A program made the translations under genes and the position numbers. The notes beneath the pieces are model-generated. The model did not search any database, was not told where the DNA came from, and was given only the letters and a program-made list of their open reading frames with translations. A stretch of DNA of 64,000 nucleotides from Bacteroidia bacterium. Lineage in GTDB: Bacteria; Bacteroidota; Bacteroidia; J057. Positions 52,127-60,080 of this stretch are shown piece by piece. The DNA is taken from contig JAWKNO010000003.1 in NCBI GenBank assembly GCA_041391665.1, positions 1,984,001-2,048,000 on the forward strand, written 5' to 3'. The number at the start of each line of letters is the position of its first letter. Within the stretch, counting starts at the first letter, position 1.

Positions 52127-54100
52127 TTATTTTGGGTTAGCGATTTGTAACTGACTCAAGTACAAGGTCATACGGTGAATCTCTTCATTTTCAATATTAA
52201 AAATCCTGTACGTTACCTGCGGGTCGTCCCGCCTGGTGTCAAAGTCCAACTGACCAAACGAACAGGTTTTGTTATATCCAAACAGGGCCTTAGGCATGAC
52301 CTTATGTGTATGGACATTGGTCAGCTTGGAGCTCATAAATTCGTAAAAATCGTAGCCGTCAGGCCGCTCAATATGCCAGGCATCTGAGCGATGGCGATCT
52401 GCTGAGATCAGAATCACTCCATCAATTTTTTCAGACTCAATAAACGAAAAAATTTCTTCCCTTTCACCCGAATAACCATCCCAGGTATCGAGGCTGCCCG
52501 GTTTGGTACCCTTTGCCCAAGGCACAGAAGATGCAAGAATTTTAAAAGTGCCCTGGGAGGACTTCAGTTTTTCTTTGAGCCATTCTTTCTGCAGGTCTCC
52601 CAGCATGGAAGGATTTTCCTGTTCAGGGTCTTCGCGGTAGTAGCGGCAATCGAGCATAATAAAATCCACATCGCCCATGGAAAAATCAAAATAACAGCCG
52701 GGATCAGTTTCACCTCCGCCAAAGGAAGGATTCATCCACTGATTTTGGAAGAGATGCCAGACTTCGCGTTTCCAGTATGGGCTATCTTTATCCGGTCCGC
52801 CTCTTTCATCATCATAGGTAAAATCGTGGTCATCCCAGATGGCATACAGGGGAGTAGATGAGGCAAATCTTCGGAATTCGGGGCGGGACTGGCGGCGGTA
52901 ATAACAGTATTGCTGAGTCGCGGGGCGTTCGGGATGATCGATATACACATTATCACCCATCAACAGAAAGGCACTGAGATTGTGTGTATTGAGGGTATCC
53001 CACATTCTTTCAAACCAGGGAGTATAACCCGCCCCACCGGCAAAGCCGATACGAAAAGCAGATTTTTCTCCTTTTTCCGGCGCGGTAGTAAATGAATAAT
53101 TTCCGCCCGCCTGTTTGCCATCCACAAAGATCTGATAACCATAAGCTTTTGAAGTCTGAAGTCCCTGTACGCTCAGTTTGGCGGTAAATTCATGCTCCGC
53201 ATTTGTCCAAACAGTTTCGGAACGGGCAATTTCCTCCGTGGTCGCAGGGTTAAACACTTTGGCAAATACTTCTGCCGGGCCATGGGTGCGGAGCCAGACA
53301 GAGATGCCATCGGCGGTTTTGTTACCAAGTGTAGGGCCATGAAGGACACGGGAGACGCCCAGAGAATCGACAAACTTCCGGAAATCTTCATACTGAAGCA
53401 GCGGGTCAAACATTCCGTTGAGGTTGCTGAGAAAACGTTCGGGCAGCAGCCCTTTTTCCACTGCCTCACGGGCAATATTTGTTGCGCCGGACAGATTTCC
53501 CCTTCGCGTAAGCAGCAGTGTGCGGGCGTATAAGCCTTCGGGGTCATTGGGGTTAAGCGCGAGAAAATCGTTCAGATAATTATCTGCATTGTGCCAGTAA
53601 CCGGCTTCGATTTCGGAGATGGTCTCCCGGTTGAGTTTTTTGTACTGCCCGTCGAGGGTAATCTCGCGTTTTTCCTGCTTGATTTCGGTAGGAGTGTAGG
53701 GCGGAGGCGTGCGAAATTGAGAAAGCAGGGCCGCTATTTGGGTTTCGGGAAGAGGCACAATGAATGTCACTTCTTCGAATTCGCCTTTAGGGCGGCCATA
53801 GTTGGCGGTTTGAGCTTTTTTGAGCAGACTGGCAGACGCCTTTTTTCTTTTTATCACCTGTGAATGCCAGTCCAGGGAGAGCCATTCGCCGGACTTTGTT
53901 ACAACCTGGAGATTACCTTCGGGGGAGATTTCGGCGAATTTCCATTCACCCGCTTCCCGGTTGTGCCAGGTATGGAGAAAACGCCCGCCATTACCGGTGA
54001 GATGTGCCGTAGAGAAATCGCCACTAAGCAGGAGGTGGTAATTTTGGGAGAACAGATTACCAGTAATCAGAAAAAGCAGGAGGAAAGGAATATTTTTCAT
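52127..54100 (-). CDS. PhoD-like phosphodiesterase with N-terminal TPR region
   Basis: The 657-residue protein has a signal peptide (1-18). An N-terminal beta-rich part (20-150) and a TPR-like hairpin (~160-230, NADNYLNDFLALNPNDPEGLYARTLLL) precede the PhoD N-domain (TADGISVWLRTHG). The metallophosphatase domain shows LLMGDNVYID, YAIWDDHDFTYDDE and LISADRHRSDAW, which provide Fe/Ca ligands. It would hydrolyse phosphodiesters or monoesters in the periplasm or outside. It is the upstream gene of a two-gene unit with the GH106-GH43-sulfatase fusion. The TPR extension is unusual for PhoD proteins. Confidence 0.87.
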   Translation of the reverse strand: MKNIPFLLLFLITGNLFSQNYHLLLSGDFSTAHLTGNGGRFLHTWHNREAGEWKFAEISPEGNLQVVTKSGEWLSLDWHSQVIKRKKASASLLKKAQTANYGRPKGEFEEVTFIVPLPETQIAALLSQFRTPPPYTPTEIKQEKREITLDGQYKKLNRETISEIEAGYWHNADNYLNDFLALNPNDPEGLYARTLLLTRRGNLSGATNIAREAVEKGLLPERFLSNLNGMFDPLLQYEDFRKFVDSLGVSRVLHGPTLGNKTADGISVWLRTHGPAEVFAKVFNPATTEEIARSETVWTNAEHEFTAKLSVQGLQTSKAYGYQIFVDGKQAGGNYSFTTAPEKGEKSAFRIGFAGGAGYTPWFERMWDTLNTHNLSAFLLMGDNVYIDHPERPATQQYCYYRRQSRPEFRRFASSTPLYAIWDDHDFTYDDERGGPDKDSPYWKREVWHLFQNQWMNPSFGGGETDPGCYFDFSMGDVDFIMLDCRYYREDPEQENPSMLGDLQKEWLKEKLKSSQGTFKILASSVPWAKGTKPGSLDTWDGYSGEREEIFSFIESEKIDGVILISADRHRSDAWHIERPDGYDFYEFMSSKLTNVHTHKVMPKALFGYNKTCSFGQLDFDTRRDDPQVTYRIFNIENEEIHRMTLYLSQLQIANPK

Positions 54101-54149
54101 CAGGGTTGAGGTGTTTTTGGGGGTAACAAAATATATGGTTTAGAAGGCT

Positions 54150-54254
54150 TCGACCTGTTAGGTTGAAATAGGTAATTGAATGACTACCTGACACTTACAA
54201 TCGTCACTAATACTATCGACCTGTTAGGTCGCCGCTTATCAACCTAACAGGTCG
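54150..54254. repeat. REPIN-like cluster of three 15-bp palindromic words
   Basis: CGACCTGTTAGGT(T/C)G occurs at 54151-54165 and 54217-54231, and its inverted copy CAACCTAACAGGTCG at 54240-54254. The latter two can form one long hairpin with 8 nt between them, the doublet layout of REPINs. The 160-bp gap between the GH92 and PhoD genes holds nothing else recognisable. Confidence 0.8.
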
Positions 54255-54260
54255 AACCCA

Positions 54261-56579
54261 TCACTCCCTCCCCATCTCCAACTCCAATTCCCCGCCACTC
54301 GCAAAATCCCGATGGTAAAACCACCAGCTATCCAATGGCTTTCCATTCAGGCTGGCTGCTTTTATATAGCGGTTCCGGGCAGAATTGTTTTTTACATTGA
54401 TGGTAAACTTTTCGCCCGAATAATATCGCTGATCCAGATGTATGGTCACTTTGTCAAATATAGGGCTGGACAACTCGTAAATGGGTTCTTCATTTGCCCC
54501 GCCCTGCATAGAAAACAGCCCGATTTTCATCAATACAGCCAGTGACCCCATCAGCCCCTGATCTTCATCTCCGCTATACCCGCTGCTGTGATCGACGCCG
54601 CTATAGACCGAATCAATCACCTCCCGAATCCAGTACTGTGTCAGGTCTGGCCGGTCAAAATAGTTAAAAATATACCCGGTCTGCATCGAAGGCTGGTTGC
54701 CGTAGTTGATCGGTATGCGGCGCAGTTCTTCCTGCAACTCGGCATCATGCGCTTTACCGGAGGTAAATCCTTGTTTGGCGGCGGCTTCAAATGACTGATT
54801 CAGTTTTTTTGCGGCGGCTTCTTTTCCCCCCATTAATTCTGCCAGCCCGGGAAGGTCGTGGGGCACAAACCAGCTCGACTGCGCACCATTCGATTCGTTG
54901 AATCCGTGTTCATAGTTGTAAGGATCAAATGGCTCCAGCCATTTACCTTCTATATCTTTTGGACGAATCCACCCCGAAGAGGGGTCATAGATTTTTTTAT
55001 ACCCCTGGCTGCGGGCCATAAAGTATGCGTAGTCTTCCTCTTTTCCCATCTTTTTTGCCAACTGTGCCAGCGTCCAGTCCTGATAGCCGTATTCGAGTGT
55101 AAGACTCGCTCCGTCCTGATGAAAGCCAAACTTCCCTTCGGGAATCGGGAAAGGCACATAGCCGTTTTGCATATAGTGGCTCAGTCCGCCGCCGATAGCG
55201 GTTTCGTGTTCATAACCAGCTTTGGCCATGATGCCGCCTTCCATATGATTTTTTTTCAAGGCTGTCCACAGTTCTTCATTGTCAAATCTGCCGATACCCT
55301 TCATGAATGCGCTCACAAAAAAAGGGGTGGCCGAAGCGCCGGTCATCACATAGGTATAATTTCCGCCGGAAGGGCCTCTGGGAATCAGTCCGCCATCGCG
55401 GTACATCATCAGCATCGACTGACAAAACTCATCCACCACCTGCGGATATGCCATTCCCCAAAGGGTGTTGATCGTCCATTGGGCACCCCAGAAGGAGTCG
55501 GAGTTGTAATGGTTAAATGCGGGTTTCCCTTCGGCATTCAGCGGTATTTGCCCGATTCTCGGTGCAGGGCCCGTCATGTCTGTGTATTGGCCATTGACAT
55601 CGCTGATGATACGGCGCCCTTGCAACGCATGCCACAGGTCTGTATAAAACCGCACCTGCTGGTCGTGGGTCCCGCCTTCGACTTGTATTTTGCTCAGCCA
55701 ATTATTCCAGGTATCGCGGGACTCGGCGGATACTTTATCAAAATCCCAGTGGCTGAGTTCTGTGTCAAGATTCAGTCGGGCCTGGTTTTCGCTGACGTAG
55801 GAAATACCGACTTTCATCATGACAGGTTTCGATCCGGGTTGGTCAAATCTGACAATTCCTCCGCATCGGGCATCTGCGATTTGGGAGATATTTTTTTGAA
55901 GATTTTCGCCTGCCCATCCATCAAGGGACTGAAAAGGGCGATCAAACCGCGCCACAAAATATACGCGGTAAGGCTTCGGACGACGGCGGGTAGGGGCATT
56001 GGTAGTGTATCCTTCGATTTCGGTATCGCTCACTTTGCGAAGGAGTCCGTCTGTCATTTCGGAAGGGCCGAGCATCCCACCGAGGTTAAAAACGATTTCC
56101 CCTGCTCCTTTTTCGGGAAATGTATATCTGTGAAAACCGACCCGGGTTGTAGAGGTAAGTTCTGCCGTGATGTTATAGCGGTCAAGCTGCACTTTGTGAT
56201 AGCCGGGTCTGACGACTTCAGTTTTGTGGCTAAAGGGAGAGGCAAAACCTTCTGCTCCCTGCAAATAATCGACTTCGCCGTTGACAGGCATGACCGATAC
56301 ACCGGCGAGTTGCCAGGCGTGGATATGGCTAAATCCGCGAATGGTATCCACATCATACCGGTATCCGCTGCCCCATGCGCCTTCGACGAGGTTGTCTGGG
56401 CTGAGGTTTACCATACCAAACGGACGACTCGCTGAGGTGAAAAAAAACCACCTGGAGTTGGCCGCATCGACGAGCGGATTGACGAGGTCTACGGGCGCTG
56501 AAGGGGTAGAAGCAGTTTGGGATGAATGGCTGCAGGCGAAGAAAATGGCCGGGAAGAGGAAAAGGAAATATCGAAACAT
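54261..56579 (-). CDS. GH92 alpha-mannosidase lipoprotein
   Basis: From MFRYFLFLFPAIFFACSHSS (lipobox at Cys17) the protein has 772 residues. It has the GH92 N-domain (VNPLVDAANSRWFFFTSASRPFGMVNLSPDN, FSHIHAWQLAGVSVMPV) and the (alpha/alpha)6 barrel with YNSDSFWGAQWTINTLWG and GGLIPRGPSGGNYTYVMTGASATPF. The C-terminal motif is SGDEDQGLMGSLAVLMKIGLFS, where most members have GNDDxGQMSAW. These Ca-dependent exo-mannosidases trim alpha-mannose chains. The altered GNDD motif may indicate a different specificity. It is 77 bp downstream of the RND transporter gene. Confidence 0.88.
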   Translation of the reverse strand: MFRYFLFLFPAIFFACSHSSQTASTPSAPVDLVNPLVDAANSRWFFFTSASRPFGMVNLSPDNLVEGAWGSGYRYDVDTIRGFSHIHAWQLAGVSVMPVNGEVDYLQGAEGFASPFSHKTEVVRPGYHKVQLDRYNITAELTSTTRVGFHRYTFPEKGAGEIVFNLGGMLGPSEMTDGLLRKVSDTEIEGYTTNAPTRRRPKPYRVYFVARFDRPFQSLDGWAGENLQKNISQIADARCGGIVRFDQPGSKPVMMKVGISYVSENQARLNLDTELSHWDFDKVSAESRDTWNNWLSKIQVEGGTHDQQVRFYTDLWHALQGRRIISDVNGQYTDMTGPAPRIGQIPLNAEGKPAFNHYNSDSFWGAQWTINTLWGMAYPQVVDEFCQSMLMMYRDGGLIPRGPSGGNYTYVMTGASATPFFVSAFMKGIGRFDNEELWTALKKNHMEGGIMAKAGYEHETAIGGGLSHYMQNGYVPFPIPEGKFGFHQDGASLTLEYGYQDWTLAQLAKKMGKEEDYAYFMARSQGYKKIYDPSSGWIRPKDIEGKWLEPFDPYNYEHGFNESNGAQSSWFVPHDLPGLAELMGGKEAAAKKLNQSFEAAAKQGFTSGKAHDAELQEELRRIPINYGNQPSMQTGYIFNYFDRPDLTQYWIREVIDSVYSGVDHSSGYSGDEDQGLMGSLAVLMKIGLFSMQGGANEEPIYELSSPIFDKVTIHLDQRYYSGEKFTINVKNNSARNRYIKAASLNGKPLDSWWFYHRDFASGGELELEMGRE

Positions 56580-56656
56580 AGAATATGGATGAATAATGGT
56601 GCAGGCCCGGGCTTCTGCCGGGGCGGCAGAAAGATAGGAAATTTTGGGGGAGATTA

Positions 56657-58711
56657 TCAAAAAGCCCGGGCCCCGTTAGCTTTTCGCCCGATAGTCGCCT
56701 CTATCAGAGCCGGTAAAATGACCAAATCTGAAATAAGCGCCGCAATACAGCCGGTTACCATTGAAAGCCCTAACACGCTTACTGCCTCCAAACCGGAAAA
56801 TGCCAACACGGAAAAACTGATGCCCAGTACCAGCGTGGTCATCAATACGGGCCGGCCTGAGTCGAGAATCACCTTGTCAAAATGTACATTCGAAGACTTC
56901 TGCTTTTTATATGTCGCAAGAATATGCATCGTGTCATCAATCGCAATACCAAAAGCAATAGAAAATGCCACACTGGTCCCTGCACGCAATTCTATATCCA
57001 AAAAACCATATAAAGAAGCCAGCGCCAACAAGGGAATAATATTGACGACAAGCGAAATAACCGCCTCCACAATGCCTTTGAAATATATCGACAACATGAT
57101 AAAAGTGATCAGCAACGCTGTAAAAAGTCCGCGCATGATACTCCGGGAAATATCAATCGTATTTTTATCCGCCATTCTTGAAATACCGGTATAACTGATC
57201 TTCAGCTGGTCAAAGTCATGATCTGCTGCCACGGCTTGCGTAAGGCTGTCATACCTGCGGGTAGCAACCTGACTTCCTTCATCATTCATCAGACCGTAAA
57301 ACCTGAAATACTTCCTGTCTTCAGTAGCTACCTTGAATTGTGCACCTTCATACGGAAGATCTTTTTGCGGGCCAACAAGAAACCGTGAATGAAAATGGTG
57401 TCTTATAAGGCTGTCCAGTCTGGGAAAAACATTATCCGGGACAAGGAGACTCCGGTCTTTTTTCTCAACAAAAATGGATAATGGCCGCGTACCGGAAAAT
57501 GCATGATCAAAATATTGGGTGTTCTGTGGGATCTCAGAGTCGCCCGGAATACCCGACAGGAGATACGAATTTGTCCGTACTCCCCTGATACCCATAATAA
57601 TAAAGACTGCAAAACCTGCAATGGTAACAAACTGTACAATCCGGTTTCTGTACCCTCTCGCTACCCAATTGACAATCACCCAATCCAGCACTTTATCCAG
57701 TATCGATATCGTTTGATATTTTCCCAACGGCAGGAGCGAAAACAGGGTAATGGTAAGCAAAAAAGTGTACATAACCCCTATGGCTACAAAACCACCAAAC
57801 TCTACAATCGCCTGTATCCGGGTGGTAAGCAGACTGGCAAAACCAATTGCCGTCGTGACAGAAGTAAGCAACAGCGCGGCAAAGTGATAAGCGACCCGTT
57901 GGCTTCCTTCGACCGGCCCCGTACCCTTGACGATATGAATGATATCTGAGGTTGAAATGACCAGTATCAGTGTGGGCACCATGGTGGTAAACATGTTGAT
58001 ATGCAGCCCGAGGTATCCCATGATGCCCAATGTAAATGCGATCGAAAGCAACGGCACAACCAGTGCAATCAATAAGAGTCTGACCGACCCTAATATCAGA
58101 AAGAGAAGTAAAATGACCAGGCAACCGGTTGAGGCAAACAACCAGCCCGAATCTTCTTTCATAAATTTTTCCAGAATGATGGTAAAATAGGTTTTCCCTA
58201 CGATGTGAATATTTTGCAACCCAAAGGGTTCTACACAATTTTTGACATTTGTGATCAGGGAAGCCATCGCCTCCTTGTCATCGATATTTTCATGCTGGAT
58301 AATCAGTGAAACCGCAGAATGGTCATTGCTGATAAACAAATGACTTTCAGGAATCGATTCGGTCAGGCTTTTGGTAAGCCGAAGCGTTTTGGGCAACCAG
58401 TCATCGATCCAAAGGACTTTTTCAACCCCGGGCTGTTCTTTGAGTTTTTCCTTTACGGCTTTAAGTTTAACCTGAAAATTTCTGTAGTAAATACCTGAGT
58501 CCGACGCAATCGCCAGCAGAAGGAACTGATCATCATCGCCAAATATTTCCCGGTAATGATTGTATATCTCCAGATCTTCTCCATTGGCGGAGAAATAGTC
58601 ATCCATTTTGTGTGAGACCTTCAGCCGGGTCATACCTCCTGCACATGCCAGGCTGGCAACCACCAATACAGCGAGAATCCAACGGCTATGTTTCAGTATT
58701 ATTTCGACCAT
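56657..58711 (-). CDS. RND-superfamily (MMPL/patched-like) exporter
   Basis: From MVEIILKHSRWILAVLVVASL the protein has 684 residues in two halves, each with one membrane helix, a periplasmic loop and five more helices. The first loop contains DDQFLLLAIASDSGIYYRNF; the sterol-sensing-like helices include GILGSVRLLLIALVVPLL-type segments and ISTSDIIHIVKGTG. The second half carries ISIAFGIAIDDTMHILATYKKQ, with the conserved intramembrane Asp pair. Such proteins export lipids or other hydrophobic molecules across the inner membrane. The substrate is unknown. The upstream ATG at 58789 would add a non-conserved leader. Confidence 0.88.
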   Translation of the reverse strand: MVEIILKHSRWILAVLVVASLACAGGMTRLKVSHKMDDYFSANGEDLEIYNHYREIFGDDDQFLLLAIASDSGIYYRNFQVKLKAVKEKLKEQPGVEKVLWIDDWLPKTLRLTKSLTESIPESHLFISNDHSAVSLIIQHENIDDKEAMASLITNVKNCVEPFGLQNIHIVGKTYFTIILEKFMKEDSGWLFASTGCLVILLLFLILGSVRLLLIALVVPLLSIAFTLGIMGYLGLHINMFTTMVPTLILVISTSDIIHIVKGTGPVEGSQRVAYHFAALLLTSVTTAIGFASLLTTRIQAIVEFGGFVAIGVMYTFLLTITLFSLLPLGKYQTISILDKVLDWVIVNWVARGYRNRIVQFVTIAGFAVFIIMGIRGVRTNSYLLSGIPGDSEIPQNTQYFDHAFSGTRPLSIFVEKKDRSLLVPDNVFPRLDSLIRHHFHSRFLVGPQKDLPYEGAQFKVATEDRKYFRFYGLMNDEGSQVATRRYDSLTQAVAADHDFDQLKISYTGISRMADKNTIDISRSIMRGLFTALLITFIMLSIYFKGIVEAVISLVVNIIPLLALASLYGFLDIELRAGTSVAFSIAFGIAIDDTMHILATYKKQKSSNVHFDKVILDSGRPVLMTTLVLGISFSVLAFSGLEAVSVLGLSMVTGCIAALISDLVILPALIEATIGRKANGARAF

Positions 58712-58818
58712 ATCTTGCCCGCTGTTATATCTGTACCTGCCTAAAAACCACAACCCATGTAAAGTAGAAATCTTTCCGTAGAAGTTCAAGTAAATCAGGG
58801 CTTTACAAGAAGGAGATT

Positions 58819-59964
58819 CTACACCCCGATACCGAGCTGAATGCTTTTTGTTCCGTATTTTCTCCGAATATGATCCAGCGCTGTGTACAAATCGCTTTGC
58901 CGCGGAATATCCTGAAACAACTGGATCTGCTGCCCGCCCGGGGCCAGATGGCTGAGTTTTACCCCCACCAATCGCACCCGCAACCGCTTCTGATACAATT
59001 GATCCAACAGTGCCAACGCTTTCGGGATCAAAAGATCGTCGGTATATGCGTGGGAAATGGTTGCCTGTTTGGTGACGGTCTCAAAATTTGCATAACGCAA
59101 CCGCACCGTAATACATGTGGTAAGCAGTCGCGCCTCTCTCAGTTGAAACGCCAGCTTTTCCGTCATCTGCACCAGCGTTTTTCTCAAAAATGCGACGTCC
59201 ATCGTGTCTTCAGGAAAGGTGGATTCGGTGGATATCGATTTCCGCTCCCGCCAGGGAATCACCGGGCGGTCATCGTGCCCTCTCGCGCTTTCGTAGAGAA
59301 AATGTCCCTGTTTGCCAAATACGCCCGTAAGAATATTTTGTGGAATCAGTCGCAAAGTGGCAATGTCCCGAACGCCTCTGTAACACAGCCTATGACTGGT
59401 TTTTTCTCCGATCTGCGGAATTTTCCCGACGTGTAAGGGCGACAGAAAAGGCTCTACCTGTTTGGAAAGCAGATACTGCTCTCCATTGGGTTTGGCGTGG
59501 TTGGTTACAATTTTGGATACGAGCTTATTCACCGAAAGCCCCATCGACAAGGGCAGGTGAGTCTCTTTCATAATGCGCATACGCAAGGCATGGGCCCATT
59601 TAAAGCAGCCGTAAAAACGCTCCATTCCCGTCAGATCGATGTAAAATTCGTCGATAGAAGCTTTCTCAAACAGCGGACTTTCTTCCTGGATCAGCTCCGT
59701 TATTTCGCGCGAACATTTTTCATACGCATCATAATCGCCTTTGAGCACAACGGCATACGGGCACAGTTTTTTGGCCATATGAACCGGCATGCCGGCCCTT
59801 ACCCCAAACCTGCGGGCCTCATAACTGCACGAGCTTACCACGCCCCGGTCGCTCGTGCCGCCAATAATCAGGGGAGTATTTTGTAACCGGGAATCCTGCC
59901 TCCGCTCCACAGATACAAAAAATGCATCAAGATCCATATGCACAATCGAACGCGTCGTTTCCAT
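58819..59964 (-). CDS. dinB: DNA polymerase IV (Y-family, DinB)
   Basis: From METTRSIVHMDLDAFF the protein has 381 residues. The palm carries Asp11 and Asp105-Glu106 (SIDEFYIDLTG), the fingers SCSYEARRFGVRAGMP, the helix-hairpin-helix thumb PQIGEKTSHRLCYRGVRDIATLRLIP and the little-finger domain the end. Y-family polymerases bypass DNA lesions. It is divergently transcribed from dnaE across 116 bp with a 31-bp palindrome, as in damage-inducible mutasome loci. Confidence 0.93.
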   Translation of the reverse strand: METTRSIVHMDLDAFFVSVERRQDSRLQNTPLIIGGTSDRGVVSSCSYEARRFGVRAGMPVHMAKKLCPYAVVLKGDYDAYEKCSREITELIQEESPLFEKASIDEFYIDLTGMERFYGCFKWAHALRMRIMKETHLPLSMGLSVNKLVSKIVTNHAKPNGEQYLLSKQVEPFLSPLHVGKIPQIGEKTSHRLCYRGVRDIATLRLIPQNILTGVFGKQGHFLYESARGHDDRPVIPWRERKSISTESTFPEDTMDVAFLRKTLVQMTEKLAFQLREARLLTTCITVRLRYANFETVTKQATISHAYTDDLLIPKALALLDQLYQKRLRVRLVGVKLSHLAPGGQQIQLFQDIPRQSDLYTALDHIRRKYGTKSIQLGIGV

Positions 59965-60016
59965 TTGTTTGTCCAGGTTTGTATTGCATAACGCCAATAC
60001 TTTGATAATATTTTTA

Positions 60017-60052
60017 GTAAATATTCTAATTATATTAGTATTTTTACATTTG
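60017..60052. promoter_or_regulatory. 31-bp palindrome and -7 element between dinB and dnaE
   Basis: Positions 60017-60047 form an imperfect inverted repeat with outer arms GTAAA/TTTAC and inner arms CTAAT/ATTAG around TAT; 12 of 14 facing bases pair. A TACATTTG -7 element (60045-60052) for the plus-strand dnaE overlaps its right arm, so a bound repressor would block transcription. A LexA-like SOS operator is plausible but not proven. Confidence 0.55.
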
Positions 60053-60080
60053 TACTATCAAACGCGGATGTATATCGGAT

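Noticed and set aside
54858..56435. 525-codon open frame opposite the GH92 gene
   Set aside because: It is an antisense shadow of a well-supported glycoside hydrolase; composition is Cys/His-rich and unlike real proteins.
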